This document shows positions 11,301 to 21,300 of a stretch of DNA of 64,000 nt, in pieces. The first letter of the stretch is position 1. Each line of letters starts with the position of its first letter. A program made the position numbers and the translations under genes. This DNA comes from Rhizaria sp. SCN 62-66 (Eukaryota > Rhizaria, unplaced): positions 62,001 to 126,000 of the forward strand of contig MEDY01000008.1 in the NCBI GenBank assembly GCA_001724265.1, given 5' to 3'. A model generated the notes under the pieces. It was not told where the DNA came from and searched no databases. It was given only the letters and a program-made list of their open reading frames with translations.

Positions 11301-14032
11301 GGGTGCGACATGAGCTTGAGAATCGCGATTTCGGCGCGCAACGCCTCCTGCTCCTGCTGGTTGGACTCGATCATGCTCTTGCTGACGACCTTGATCGCGA
11401 ACAGCTTGCCCGACGCGCGCTGACGGGCCTCGTACACGACGGCGAACTTGCCCTTTCCGATGGCGCGGCCGAGGTCGTAGAACTCCTCGACGGCCTGCGT
11501 CTTGGCGGCGAGACGCAGCGCGCGCACCCAGGCGCGGCGCTCCTCGACCGTGCGCGTGTACACCGTGTGCTTGTGCGTGCGGGTGATGATCTCGAAGCCG
11601 TAGTAACGTTCGCTGGCGTACTCGTCCTCCTCGGGCAGCTCGATGAAGCAGCCGTCGAGGAAGATGATGAACTTAGCGTCGATGGCCTCGCGCTCCTTAA
11701 AGAAGTAGATGAACGAGTCGCGGACGAGCACCCACCTCTGCTTCCAGTGCTTCACCAGCGATCCCGCGCGCTTGTACAGCGCGCCCTCGAACGACACGTG
11801 CTGTTGCGCAGCGTGCACCGCGGCCTGGCCCGCAGCAGCCGCGGCCACAGCGGCAGCCGCAGCGGCGGCCGACTGCGCCGTGGGGGTCGTGCCCGCGGTC
11901 GCAGACCCCAGCGCAGCCGCCTTGGCGGCGGCCACGGCGCCGGGGCTCGTCGCGAGCGTGATGGCGTTGACCGAGGCCGAGGGCGCGGGCTTCTCGCGGT
12001 GCATGACGCGGAAGTCGAGCTCACCGACCGTGCTGACAGCGGGCGAGTCGGGCAGCGGGCTGCCGACGGGCGTGGACGTCGCAGAGTTGAACGCGCCGCC
12101 GGTGCCCATCGCGGCCGCAAGGACCGCGGGCGCCGCCACGGGCGTTGTGCCACTGCCCACGGCACAGGCGTTGGCGTTGGCTACTGCGGCGTCGAGGCGC
12201 AGCAGCAGAGGGTTCGACCGCATCGGCTGGCCGCACTGCATGCAGTGCTTGATGTTGCCCAGCGTGGTGAAGCCGGGACACACGCCCGTGGAGTCGTTGG
12301 AGCACTCGTAGGACCGCTTATCGTGCGCCGGGCGCAGCGCGGAGCCGCAGAGGTGGCAGTGGCGGCAGCCCCAGCCGCAGTTGCGGCAGATGAGCGGCTG
12401 CGGGCCCGCGTCAGCGCCAACGCTCGAGCAAACGGCGGCGCCGGTAAGGGCACAGGCGGGCGGGAGCGAGCCGGGCCCGAAGGTGCGGCCGTTGGTCGTC
12501 ACGGCCGACTCACGCGTGAAGGCCGCGGCAGACCCGCGCGGCGCGGGCGTGTAGTTGAGCGCCACAGAGCCGCTGGGCGCCGTCGAGAGCGTGGTAGGGG
12601 CGAACACCGAGTGGCCTGAGGTGGAGACGGTGCCCGCGCCGGCTGTGGGGGCGCCTGCGATGGCCGTGGTGACCGTCGTGGCCATGACCGAGGCGGGGTA
12701 GTCGGCGGGCACGGTGTTGCTGCCGGAGCGGCTGCTCTTGCCGCTGACCGAGACAGAGCCGGCAGTGCCGCTGGTGCCGGCGACAGAGACAGCGCCGGAG
12801 CTCGTTGGGGCGGCTGCGGTCTTGTTGTGGCCGCTGGTGCTAACCGCAGCGTGGGCGCTGGTGCCGGGGTTGCTGTTGAAGCTGGAGTTGACGGCACCCG
12901 GCACGGGACCGGTGGCGCCCGGAGCAGGGGAGCCGGCGTTGCCCTGGCGGCTCGGCGCCTTGCGCTCGGTGGCAGAGCGCGGGTCGACCCAGCAGTTGTT
13001 CTCGAACACGGCCTCGATGGCGGCCACGACACAGGGGTTCTGGTCGAGCCAGCGGACGAAGTTGGTGTAGCAGAGACTGTTCTGTTTGTCAACGTCACAC
13101 GAGTCAAAGGCGTAGTTGACAATGCGCTCGATCACAACCTTCTCCTCGTCGGAGCCGATCATGGCGGCCGTGTTGACTTCGTGCACGACGTTGATGGGCC
13201 CTGCGTATGGATCGTGCAGCTGTTGCGTGAGCAGGCGCGTGCGGCGCTCCTCGTCAGTCAACAGTGACTCGTCGACGTCGTCGTCATCGTCATTGCCGTC
13301 ACCGTCGAGTGCGTTTTCGTCGTCGTCGCCAACGTCGTCGTTGTTGTTCTCCTCGTTGCTGTTGCCGCGATCCAGCCTGGTGACGTCGAGGCGCATCGCA
13401 GGCGAGCCGTCGCCCGTGCTGTCGCCCACCCCGGCGCTCGAGTCAGCGCTGGAGCGCGTGGTGAGCGCGAGGCGGTCCGCGGCGCGGCGCCGGCGAACAG
13501 AGGCACGCGAGACGGCAGGGTCGCGAAACGACTTAAGGTAGGCGAGAGTGCGCTCTTGCTGCTCCATGATGTGCGGGTCAACGAGCGAGTGCAGCATGAG
13601 CGACAGGTCGGCACGAGAGATGGTTCTATCATTGTTCAGGTCGTACATCTCGAAGATCATGCGGATGCGCTGGTCCTTGGTACCGCGAGCGTAGCGGGCA
13701 AGACCGTTGATGAATTCTCCGTAGTCAATGGCGCCGTCGTGGCCGGAGTCGAAGACAGAGAACAAGCGCTCGCCAAGCATGCCTGGGACCTTAAAGAACT
13801 TAAGGAACGTGCTTTTGTCCATGCGGTGATCCTTGCCTTCGAGCTCTTTGAACATGAGTGAGAGGACGTTCAGCTCGGATGGCTGAAACATACGGTCAAC
13901 GCTGTTCTGCGGCGGCTGAGACGGGTCTGCAAAGCTTGACCGCGGCGAGGAAGCAGTAGTAGTACCACGAGGACCACTGCGGGAAGCACCATCGCCATGA
14001 CCGTGGCCTTGAGAGCTGTTCTTATTGCCCAT
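8345..14032 (-). CDS. EF-hand / Cys-rich / PH / CaMK-type Ser/Thr kinase
   Basis: An intronless 1,895-residue protein, ATG at 14030-14032, TAA at 8345-8347. It starts MGNKNSS, a typical N-myristoylation signal. A calcineurin-B-like EF-hand region follows: a canonical calcium loop at residues 95-106 (DSGHDGAIDYGE), a good one at 131-142, and a degenerate one near 310-321 after an acidic insertion. A nine-Cys segment at 549-600 resembles paired zinc ribbons. A PH domain spans about 748-844, immediately before a complete kinase domain (851 to about 1125) with Lys880, HRD at 973-975, DFG at 996-998 and APE at 1020-1022. The kinase is CaMK-like. The last 750 residues are Ser/Ala/Pro/Gln-rich with many polyQ runs. 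Expected role: membrane-anchored, calcium- and lipid-responsive phosphorylation. The substrate is unknown. Confidence 0.92.
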   Translation of the reverse strand: MGNKNSSQGHGHGDGASRSGPRGTTTASSPRSSFADPSQPPQNSVDRMFQPSELNVLSLMFKELEGKDHRMDKSTFLKFFKVPGMLGERLFSVFDSGHDGAIDYGEFINGLARYARGTKDQRIRMIFEMYDLNNDRTISRADLSLMLHSLVDPHIMEQQERTLAYLKSFRDPAVSRASVRRRRAADRLALTTRSSADSSAGVGDSTGDGSPAMRLDVTRLDRGNSNEENNNDDVGDDDENALDGDGNDDDDDVDESLLTDEERRTRLLTQQLHDPYAGPINVVHEVNTAAMIGSDEEKVVIERIVNYAFDSCDVDKQNSLCYTNFVRWLDQNPCVVAAIEAVFENNCWVDPRSATERKAPSRQGNAGSPAPGATGPVPGAVNSSFNSNPGTSAHAAVSTSGHNKTAAAPTSSGAVSVAGTSGTAGSVSVSGKSSRSGSNTVPADYPASVMATTVTTAIAGAPTAGAGTVSTSGHSVFAPTTLSTAPSGSVALNYTPAPRGSAAAFTRESAVTTNGRTFGPGSLPPACALTGAAVCSSVGADAGPQPLICRNCGWGCRHCHLCGSALRPAHDKRSYECSNDSTGVCPGFTTLGNIKHCMQCGQPMRSNPLLLRLDAAVANANACAVGSGTTPVAAPAVLAAAMGTGGAFNSATSTPVGSPLPDSPAVSTVGELDFRVMHREKPAPSASVNAITLATSPGAVAAAKAAALGSATAGTTPTAQSAAAAAAAVAAAAAGQAAVHAAQQHVSFEGALYKRAGSLVKHWKQRWVLVRDSFIYFFKEREAIDAKFIIFLDGCFIELPEEDEYASERYYGFEIITRTHKHTVYTRTVEERRAWVRALRLAAKTQAVEEFYDLGRAIGKGKFAVVYEARQRASGKLFAIKVVSKSMIESNQQEQEALRAEIAILKLMSHPNVINMKEVFEDHSNIYIVMPLVPHGDLFDRIMMRKVFSEKVARVIAWRLLSALDYLHERGIVHRDLKPENILMLDKTDDTKVVLADFGLSIFACPQEVLKLNCGTISYVAPEVLLLKGYSKMVDMWGLGVIVFVLLSGELPFQGRTQAQVIHQTLYAPLSFTATEWQTVSPEARDFVTLLLQKLPSSRPTSSAAMAHPWFASLRKDVTPAVLYPGLKKSPSTDQFSRIGSVSPSPYGLPNLSRAPTQEPPSHSSAGIPTGKTPVTNARTLSAHAAAPAPSPSPTPTHGSVSGASSSVSAVAGAPVGSVAALPSPAPRPVGPSSRTQPSPRPSTPSSGALPMSAVAGAPVSTIAPVMPATAGSGPGALSAATASGAVTPRLSASGAPALGITPQTSVGIVGGAPVSVTASSLAQQQAALQKQFDSYQVMVQGYQQQLHMYQTQQQHVQQQQLHQQQAHAQAQLQQQQNILQQQQQQLQQLLHQQQQQQQQHPLLHHNALLQTGSNSSVSTGLSSFPAGPHVLHSGADHPQLHGQQHGTPSPPQQRAFSPATPLSTSYPGSSAPSSVPGAAPILGHAAAAGAAHGGSHSVGAVAGAHGTLGHSNSNVVMPGMVPPMPMHVPMTIPANLSGSSTGSTGHIAAAPTAAPAAAPATPAGAAGGATPGVPATPRSALSQAHHVPIQQQIAQQQLLLQQQQLQKQQAQLAQLQAQAQAAAHAYAATTQALQQQQGAPIAATTMTPASSATSTSASAFFPGVGNNGGILTGGASGATSSGQALKLNVAAPALSPITPVSTASNPPATGPSAAPANAAAVSNNHGAAVSTPSIAHAADGPLASPVLVTVTPVELDTPDTPTPLTRLNAAHPNNSNSNAAPTAGRGLIPAPISTGLSASSLEASTSATGSMAASATASASSLPVVGAQTVAATPSAVSEAVSAPSSEPKSQPQPQAVSQSQPQSQMLPEPQNEGLEPSASALGVSFISADGDSA
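9836..10050 (-). repeat. polyglutamine-rich tract in the kinase tail
   Basis: Dense CAG/CAA codons interrupted by His, Leu and Ala, in the C-terminal tail of the kinase. Read as protein this is a Gln/His-rich coiled segment. As DNA it is an imperfect CTG/CAG microsatellite. Confidence 0.8.
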
Positions 14033-15341
14033 TTGGAGTTATTAACCAAGTTGAAGGCTTGCCGAAAAGGGAGAAGGGATCGGACTTCCAACGGTCTGTC
14101 GGAGACGAGAAGCAGTTAAAGGCGAAGGAGGAGGGCGACTCTAACGAGAAAAAGGAGTGGCACAGGAAAACGCTCAGGAAGAGAAACCAGGATGCAAAGC
14201 GAAGACCACTAAGTCGAAACTAAAGTGGGTTGCCAGGGAAGAAAAGGCACGGAGCGATGACCCAAGCGAAAAGAGGGATGCCGCGGTAAGAGGTGAAAAC
14301 CAGGGCAAGATTACGTCGGTTACGCGAACCAACAAAAAGACTGCGTTAAAAAGTGGGGTACTGTTTAACAGCAATGAAATATCCGTTTCGTTTCGATCTC
14401 TAACTGCATGTCAGGCACCTTTTTCAGTGTCGCGAGGTGAGGGCTGGTCTTGGAGACTTCACAGGTAAGAGATGTGGCAGCATAAATGAGCAGGAAAACG
14501 ACGAGGGAATAGCAATTTGTGAAGATAACTGAAATGCAACAACATCGATGTATCTGGGAAATATCATATCAGAGGCAATATTGGCGGATAAACTGTCTTT
14601 GAACACACATTTAAATCCGCTGATGACGCCAAAGTTTAATAGGTTGGTCACGTCAGAAACAGAGAGGTCCTTGCGGTCAATCGACCGCGACGGGTGCTCT
14701 CCCTCCCATCGTTCGTTGCTCGTCAATAGAAGGCCCTTAAAAAATGTGGACGAGTTGCTTGCGGTCATGTGTTAGCGCTGCCTATTTTATTTGTATTTTA
14801 GATTCATTGAAGTTATGTGAGGGTCACACACGACGCATTCTTTATCGTCTCCGACCCGAAAAAGTTGCTCGCGAGAGACCGACGAGGCGGATTGCCACGG
14901 TGTTTGCGGCGATCCTGGCTTGGTTTGAATCAAAGACATTTGCTAACCACTCTCTTTTGTGTTGTCCCCACCCGACTGTGCCTTTCTGCCTTCTATACCA
15001 TTCGTATCCCCAGTTTCTGTCACCTCCGCCTAACGCGTTGTCAAAGCGTCACTGTGGACACGCAACAAACTCTTCTCTTTTGTCGTCTTTGTTCTTGCCC
15101 GCTGGCATTCGGCTTCTTTAAACTACCAGTTCGTCTGCTGCCCAGTAAGGTGGCTATGCGCTAAGAGTAGCTACGCCCCGTTACACTACTCTCCCACGTC
15201 TCTCCCAGTCGCCTTCTTCGCGATTCTCTTCCTGCAACGGGTTTACTTGTGAGTCACACTTTGAGGCACTTACTCACTGTTCACGCAATCCTTACCGCAA
15301 CAGAGCACGTGGCTAGTTTAGTACTATCCTAACCTGAAGTA
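14033..15341. promoter_or_regulatory. divergent promoter region, kinase / P5 ATPase
   Basis: 1.3 kb between two genes that point away from each other, so it should hold both promoters and 5' leaders. The 350 bases before the ATPase start are pyrimidine-rich, like many protist leaders. I see no TATA box at a convincing distance and no ORF with coding bias. Confidence 0.5.
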
Positions 15342-18300
15342 ATGTCTTCATCTTCTTCACACATCGAGCTCGGCGGCTCTGGCCCCAGCTCGCGCTCGAC
15401 AGGATATCAATCGTCGTCGAGCTTGCGCCGCACTGACTCATTCTCAGTGGGCAAAGACCGCTTCCAGCGAAGCATGGAGGGTCATGATCCTCGGTTGATT
15501 CACCTTAGCAAGACTATGTCCCGGCTCCAGAGCGAAATCTTCGCCCCCGACGAAGGTGACGAGTGGCTCCAAGTCAAGTCCATGGAAGGCCTCGCCCCAC
15601 ATTGGCGCCGCGAGTGCATGCACTGGGCGCTCGCCATCTGCACCTGCTTCATGTCGCTTGTGATCGCGTCTTGGTTCCCCGAGCGTTACGCGCGCTGGCG
15701 CTACGTGCGCGCCCCACTCTCCGACGCCGACTACCTGCTGGTGACGGACTCGCAGAACCGCGGCGAGGTGTGCCCCGTGCAGGTCATCCGCGAGCTCGCC
15801 AACACAGAGCTCTCCATGCTGCACTCGGGCATGCTGCCCAACTACGACGTCTCGACCCCGTTTGCCACCGGTGTGAACCCTTCTGCGGTGTTCCCCGCCA
15901 ACGTCACCACCACTCTCCAGGCCTTCACACTCGCTCGTGCCGCCCAGGCTGACGCCGACTCCGCTGCTGCGGCCAACGGTGGCGTCCCAGGCGCTTTCCC
16001 CAACGATGCCTACAACGCGGCCGACGCCACGAGCGCGAGTCTTGGCCCCAACAGCGCCGAGAATGACGCGTTCCTATCGCAGCCCTCGCGCGGCCGCAAG
16101 GTCTCGACGTCGCTGGCCCCCGGCGCGACCCCGCGCCGTGGCTCACCCGCCGCGCCCTCACGCATCGCGTACGCGCCGCACATTACCTCCGCGGCCGACG
16201 CGGCGCCCGGGCTGGCGACATTGCTGGCGCGATTCACCCCGCGGCCGCCGGCCGCGCTCGCACAGCCGCGGTCGTGGTGGCGCCAGCTGTGGTCTTCGCT
16301 GCTCGACTCCGTCTTCGGCGGCGACCGCAAGGTTCCTGATACGGAGGACATCCCGGCGATTCAGCGCATGGTCGTGTTCCGCAACTGCCGCTTCATCTAC
16401 GACGAGGATCTGCGTGAGTTCGTGCGCCTCCATTACCCGCAAAAGTACCGGCTCGACCAGATCAAGGCCATCACCAAGTCCGGCCTCGACACGCCGACCC
16501 ACCGCTCGCTCCTGGACCTGTTCGGCCGCAACGCGCTCACCGTGCTCGTGCCGTCGGTGTTCCAGCTGTTTATCGCTGAGGTGCTGCATCCGTTCTTTAT
16601 CTTTCAGGTCTACTCCGTCGTGCTGTGGTGCTTCGAGGAGTACTACATCTTCGCCACCTGCATCGGCGTCCTCGCCATCATCTCCGCCGTGCTGACGCTC
16701 TATGAGACGCGCTCGGCGCTACTGCGCGTTCACAGCCTTGCCCAGTTTGACCGCCCTGTGCGCGTGCTCCGCGACGGCGCATGCCAGGTCGTGTCCTCGC
16801 TCTCGCTCGTGCCCGGTGACGTCATCTTCCCCGACCTCGGTCCCGTCCCGTGCGACATCGCGCTGCTCAACGGCCGCGCCGTCGTCAACGAGTCCAAGCT
16901 CACCGGTGAGTCCGCCCCCGTCGTCAAGCAGGCTCTCGAGCTCCCGACCGCGACAACCACGACCACTGGCGCCGCCGCGGCGAGCGCCGCCGCTCTGGCG
17001 CGCGCCCGCGTCGGCGCCGGCTCTGCGCCGGCCCCTGTGCCGACCGCGGGCAAGGGCAAGGCGATCCTGAAGCAGCGTCCCGTTGCGCCCGACACGTCCG
17101 TGCCCGTCGCCAAGGAGCGATCGATGCTGTACGCTGCGACGGACATCGTGCAGCTGAAGCCGCGTGACGAGAAGCACCCCGTGATGGGCATGGTCGTCAA
17201 CACGGCGTTCGCCACCACCAAGGGCGCGCTCGTCATGTCCATTCTCTTCCCCAAGCCGTCGTCGTTCAAGTTCATGGAGCAGGCGCTCAAGTTTATCTTC
17301 GTGCTCTTCCTCGTTGCCGTGCTCGGTTTCGGTGTTTCTGTCTGGCGTTTCCTTAAGTACGGTGCGCCTGTGTACCTCATCATTGTGCGCTCGTTTGATC
17401 TGATCACCATCGTCGTTCCGCCCTCGTTGCCGCTCGCCATGGCCGTTGGTACCAACTTTGCCATGCGTCAGCTCAAACGTATCGGCGTCTTCTGCATCGC
17501 TCCTTCGCGCATCAACATGGCCGGCAAGATCAAGCTCTTTTGCTTTGACAAGACTGGTACCCTAACCTCGCCCGGCATGGAGATGGCTGGTGTCCACACG
17601 CTTAAGGCTGCAATCATGCCTGCTGATCCTGCTGCGGCGGCAGCGGCTCACGCCGCTGCTTCCGCCGCGGGCAGCACGCCGGGCCACCTCATCCCTGTGT
17701 TCGCGCCATCGCTCTCGCGCGACACCGGAGCGCTGCCTCTGCACGTCGCCACTTGCATGGCCGCGTGCCAGTCGCTCACATGTGTGTCCGGCGAGCTCAT
17801 CGGTGACCCGCTCGAGGTGCGCATGTTCGAGTCGGTCAACGCGTCGCTGCACGAGAGTGTGGCGTCATTTGCAGCCGCGGCGGGGCCCAGCTACTTCAGT
17901 CTTAATGCCTCGTCTGCGAGCAGCACTAGTCTTGCGAGCTCCAACTCCAATTCTGCTGTCAATGCCGGTTCCAGTGTCCCCACTGCAAGTGAGGGCTTGA
18001 CTGTGGTGCACGGCGTCACGCTTGACACCCGCGAGAAGTCTCTTGGCGTTGTCGTGCTGCCTCCGCCGCCTGCCATCGTGCAGGCCCACGCGCAGGCCGT
18101 GTCAATGTCGCTCATGTCCCTGCCTGCCGCCACCGCCGCAACGACTGCGATGCTCCCGCCGCCTCCGCGTGCGATGTTCGCCATTCTGCGTCAGTTCCAG
18201 TTCTCCTCGAAGCTGATGCGCATGTCCGTCATCGCCAAGGACCTCCGCTCCGGCGCGCAGTTCGTCTACACCAAAGGTTCCCCCGAGGCCGTGGTTGCGC

Positions 18301-21300
18301 TGTGCGACCCCTCGACCGTGCCTGCTGACTTTAAGGCAATCGCGGACACCTACACCCGCCAGGGCTACCGCGTGCTCGCGATCGCCATGAAGCCCTGGGC
18401 TGCTGCTCCTAACGCAAATGCGGCGGCGTCTGCTGCAGCTGCTGCGGCGGCGGTCGCTGCTGCTGCAGCTGCGGCAGCTGGTAGCAAGCTCACCCCGGTG
18501 CCGCTGTTGCTCACGCCGTCATTCTCGGGTACCGGCGCCGAAGGCTACGCTCTACTGAACAATAACGCCGCGTCGAACGCGATTGCGCTGACTGCGCATG
18601 CGTCAGGCCCGCTCCCGCCGCCCTCGGTGCCGCCCGCGCCGACTGGCATGATCCCTGTCGACGACGATGAGGACGAAGACGAGGACGAAGATGAGGACGA
18701 GGACGAGGACGAGGACGAAGACGAGGACGAGAACGAAGATGAGGATGAAGACGTGACTGAGTCGGAGACGACAACGAACGCCGCAGGAATCACTACTCTC
18801 GGCACGCCTGTCGCTCCCTCGACTGCGCCTTCGGTCATCAACGCCAACGCTGCCGAAGACGACGCCGCGTCTGCCCTCGCTGCTGCGCTGTTGCTGCCTC
18901 CGGCCACGCCCACGTCACCTGCGCTTGCGGCCGTCAACGCGGTTGTCTCGCCCACCGCGACTGTCACAGCCGACAGCGCCGCCGTGGCTGCCGTGGCCTC
19001 CGCCCCCGTCGCGACCTCGTCTGCCGCGACCTCTGCTGCCGCGACACCTGCGTTCCCGCCATATACCAACACCGCCGCCCCCGCGGTCGCGCCACTGTCG
19101 CTCAGCACTGCGGTCGCGCCCGGCAGTGCTGCTAGCCCCACGGGCATCACAGCTGCAGACGTGTCTTCGCTGCTGACGCCGCCGACGGTCATCGCCGCAT
19201 CCAGCTCCGCCGCCTCCGCGGCCGGGGGCTCGCCCACCCCCGTCGCTGACGCCAGCGCCACCCCCGTCGGCGTGAGTTCGACCCCTCAGCTGGCGCACAC
19301 TTTCTCCGCCTCAGGCCCCACGGCGGCGGCGTCCTCCACGCTGCACGGCACGGGCACGGAACTCCGCAACGCCGCTGAGCGCGGACTCACTCTGCTGGGT
19401 CTCGTGATCCTCGAGAACAAACTCAAGCCTGCGACGACGGATACGCTCACTGAGCTGCGCCGCGCTGGTGTCCGTTCCGTCATGATCACGGGCGACAACG
19501 TGCTTACTGCGGTGTCTGTCGCGCGCCAGTGCGGCCTGCTGCCCCCGCCCGACGCGCCATCGGCGCCCCCGCGCGAGGTCTACGTCGCGCGCCTCAAGCC
19601 CATGCCGCCGCTGGGCCGATTCTCCGGCGTGCCCGGTATCATTGTCGACCGCAATGCCGGCTACGCGGGATCCACGCCCGCCATCGCGCCCCCGCCCGGC
19701 GCGCCCGCCTCGGTCCGCGCGTCGTTCCACGCCCTCTCCATGACCATCTCCGAGCCCCCCGCGCCTGCCAATAACAGCGGCAGCAACGGCAACGGGTCAT
19801 CAAGCGCCGGTGCAGCTGATGCTGCCCCTCAGGCTGGCGGTGCGTTCCCCGCCGTTCCTTTTGCGTACCGCACCGGCTCCGGCCAAAACAGCTCCGCGGG
19901 CCCCGGCTCGTCGCGCCGTCTGCTGCTCGGCTCGCAGCACCCGCGCTCCTCGCGCTCGCGCTCTGGCTTCTCGTACTCGCTGTCGCGGCTGAACCCCGCG
20001 CAGGCGGTGCGCCAGCGCATCGAGTGGGTGAGCATGGACGACGAGTCGCGCCGGCTGGACCCCGTGACTCTGCTGCCCATCTCCACGTCCAGCTCCTCCA
20101 ACGCCAACGCGAATGCCGTGGCATCGTACGGCAGTTTGAACAGCAACGACAGCTCTGCGTGCGGCAATGGTAGCGCGAACGACGACGACTCGGAGCGCAC
20201 TTCCCTGCTCTCCGGTAGTCGCGGTGGCAACAGCAGCAGTTTGAACAATGTCAGCAGTGGCGTTGGCGCTACTGCGGTAACCGTGTGCCGTCCTTACGAA
20301 CTTGCTTTGACCGGTGATGTGTACGCTGACCTGCTGCAGGATGCACTTGCGTCCCCCACGCCCCAGGCACGCGCGTATCTGCACAAGATCATCTTCTCAA
20401 CCGCTGTGTTCGCGCGCATGTCGCCGGACCAGAAGGCCTCCGTGGTCGAGCAGATGCAGGAGTGTGGCATGTATGTCGGTATGTGCGGTGACGGTGCCAA
20501 TGATGGTGCTGCGCTCAAGCTCGCCCACGTCGGTATTGCGCTGTCTGACACTTGTGCTGAGGCGTCGATTGCGGCGCCGTTCACTTACTCACCCTCTGCG
20601 CCTGATGCTGCGCCTGAGTCTGTCTCTCAGGCCGACCTTGAGCTTTCTGCTGCACTGGCGGGCTCGCTCTCGTTGTCGCGCCAGGTGTCCCTATCTGGCA
20701 AGCCTCTCGCTCACCACGAGGGACTCACAAAGCCTGATCTTGTGTCGCAGCTCTCTGTTAACGCCGTCGCGAAGCCCGAGAGCGATATCGCTTGCGTCCC
20801 ACGCGTGCTCTGCGAAGGCCGCGGTGCGCTGGCGACGTGCTTCCAACTGTTCCGTTTCATGGCGCTGTACAGTATGATCCAGTTCGGTTGCTGCATCATG
20901 CTCTATTTCCAGGGTGCGAACCTCGGCGATTGGCAGTTCCTGAACCAGGACATGTTCCTCGTGTTCCCACTCGTCGTCCTCATGGGCGAGACGTTTGCGG
21001 CTGAGACGCTGACTGTGGAACGCCCGTCGTCCGACTTGCTCTCTATCGCGAATCTGTTCTCAGTTGCTGTCCATGTCGCGATGTGTCTCTCGTTCCAGTT
21101 CTACACCTACGTCGCGTGTTCTCACCAGCCTGGCTATGTCAACCTGCCGAACGCGAACTTCCTCTCGAACAGCTGGGAAGTCACGTCGCTTTACTTGCTT
21201 GGCAACTTGCAGTACGTGCTTGTAGCTTTCATGTTCTCCTCCGGGAGCGTGTGGAAGAAGCCTCTGCGCGCGAATGTCCAACTCTTTGCTTGGCTCATCT

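Noticed and set aside
10439-12619. A 726-codon open frame on the + strand opposite the kinase
   Set aside because: It is an antisense shadow caused by GC-rich third positions; it is rich in Arg, Gly and Ala and overlaps the conserved kinase and PH domains.
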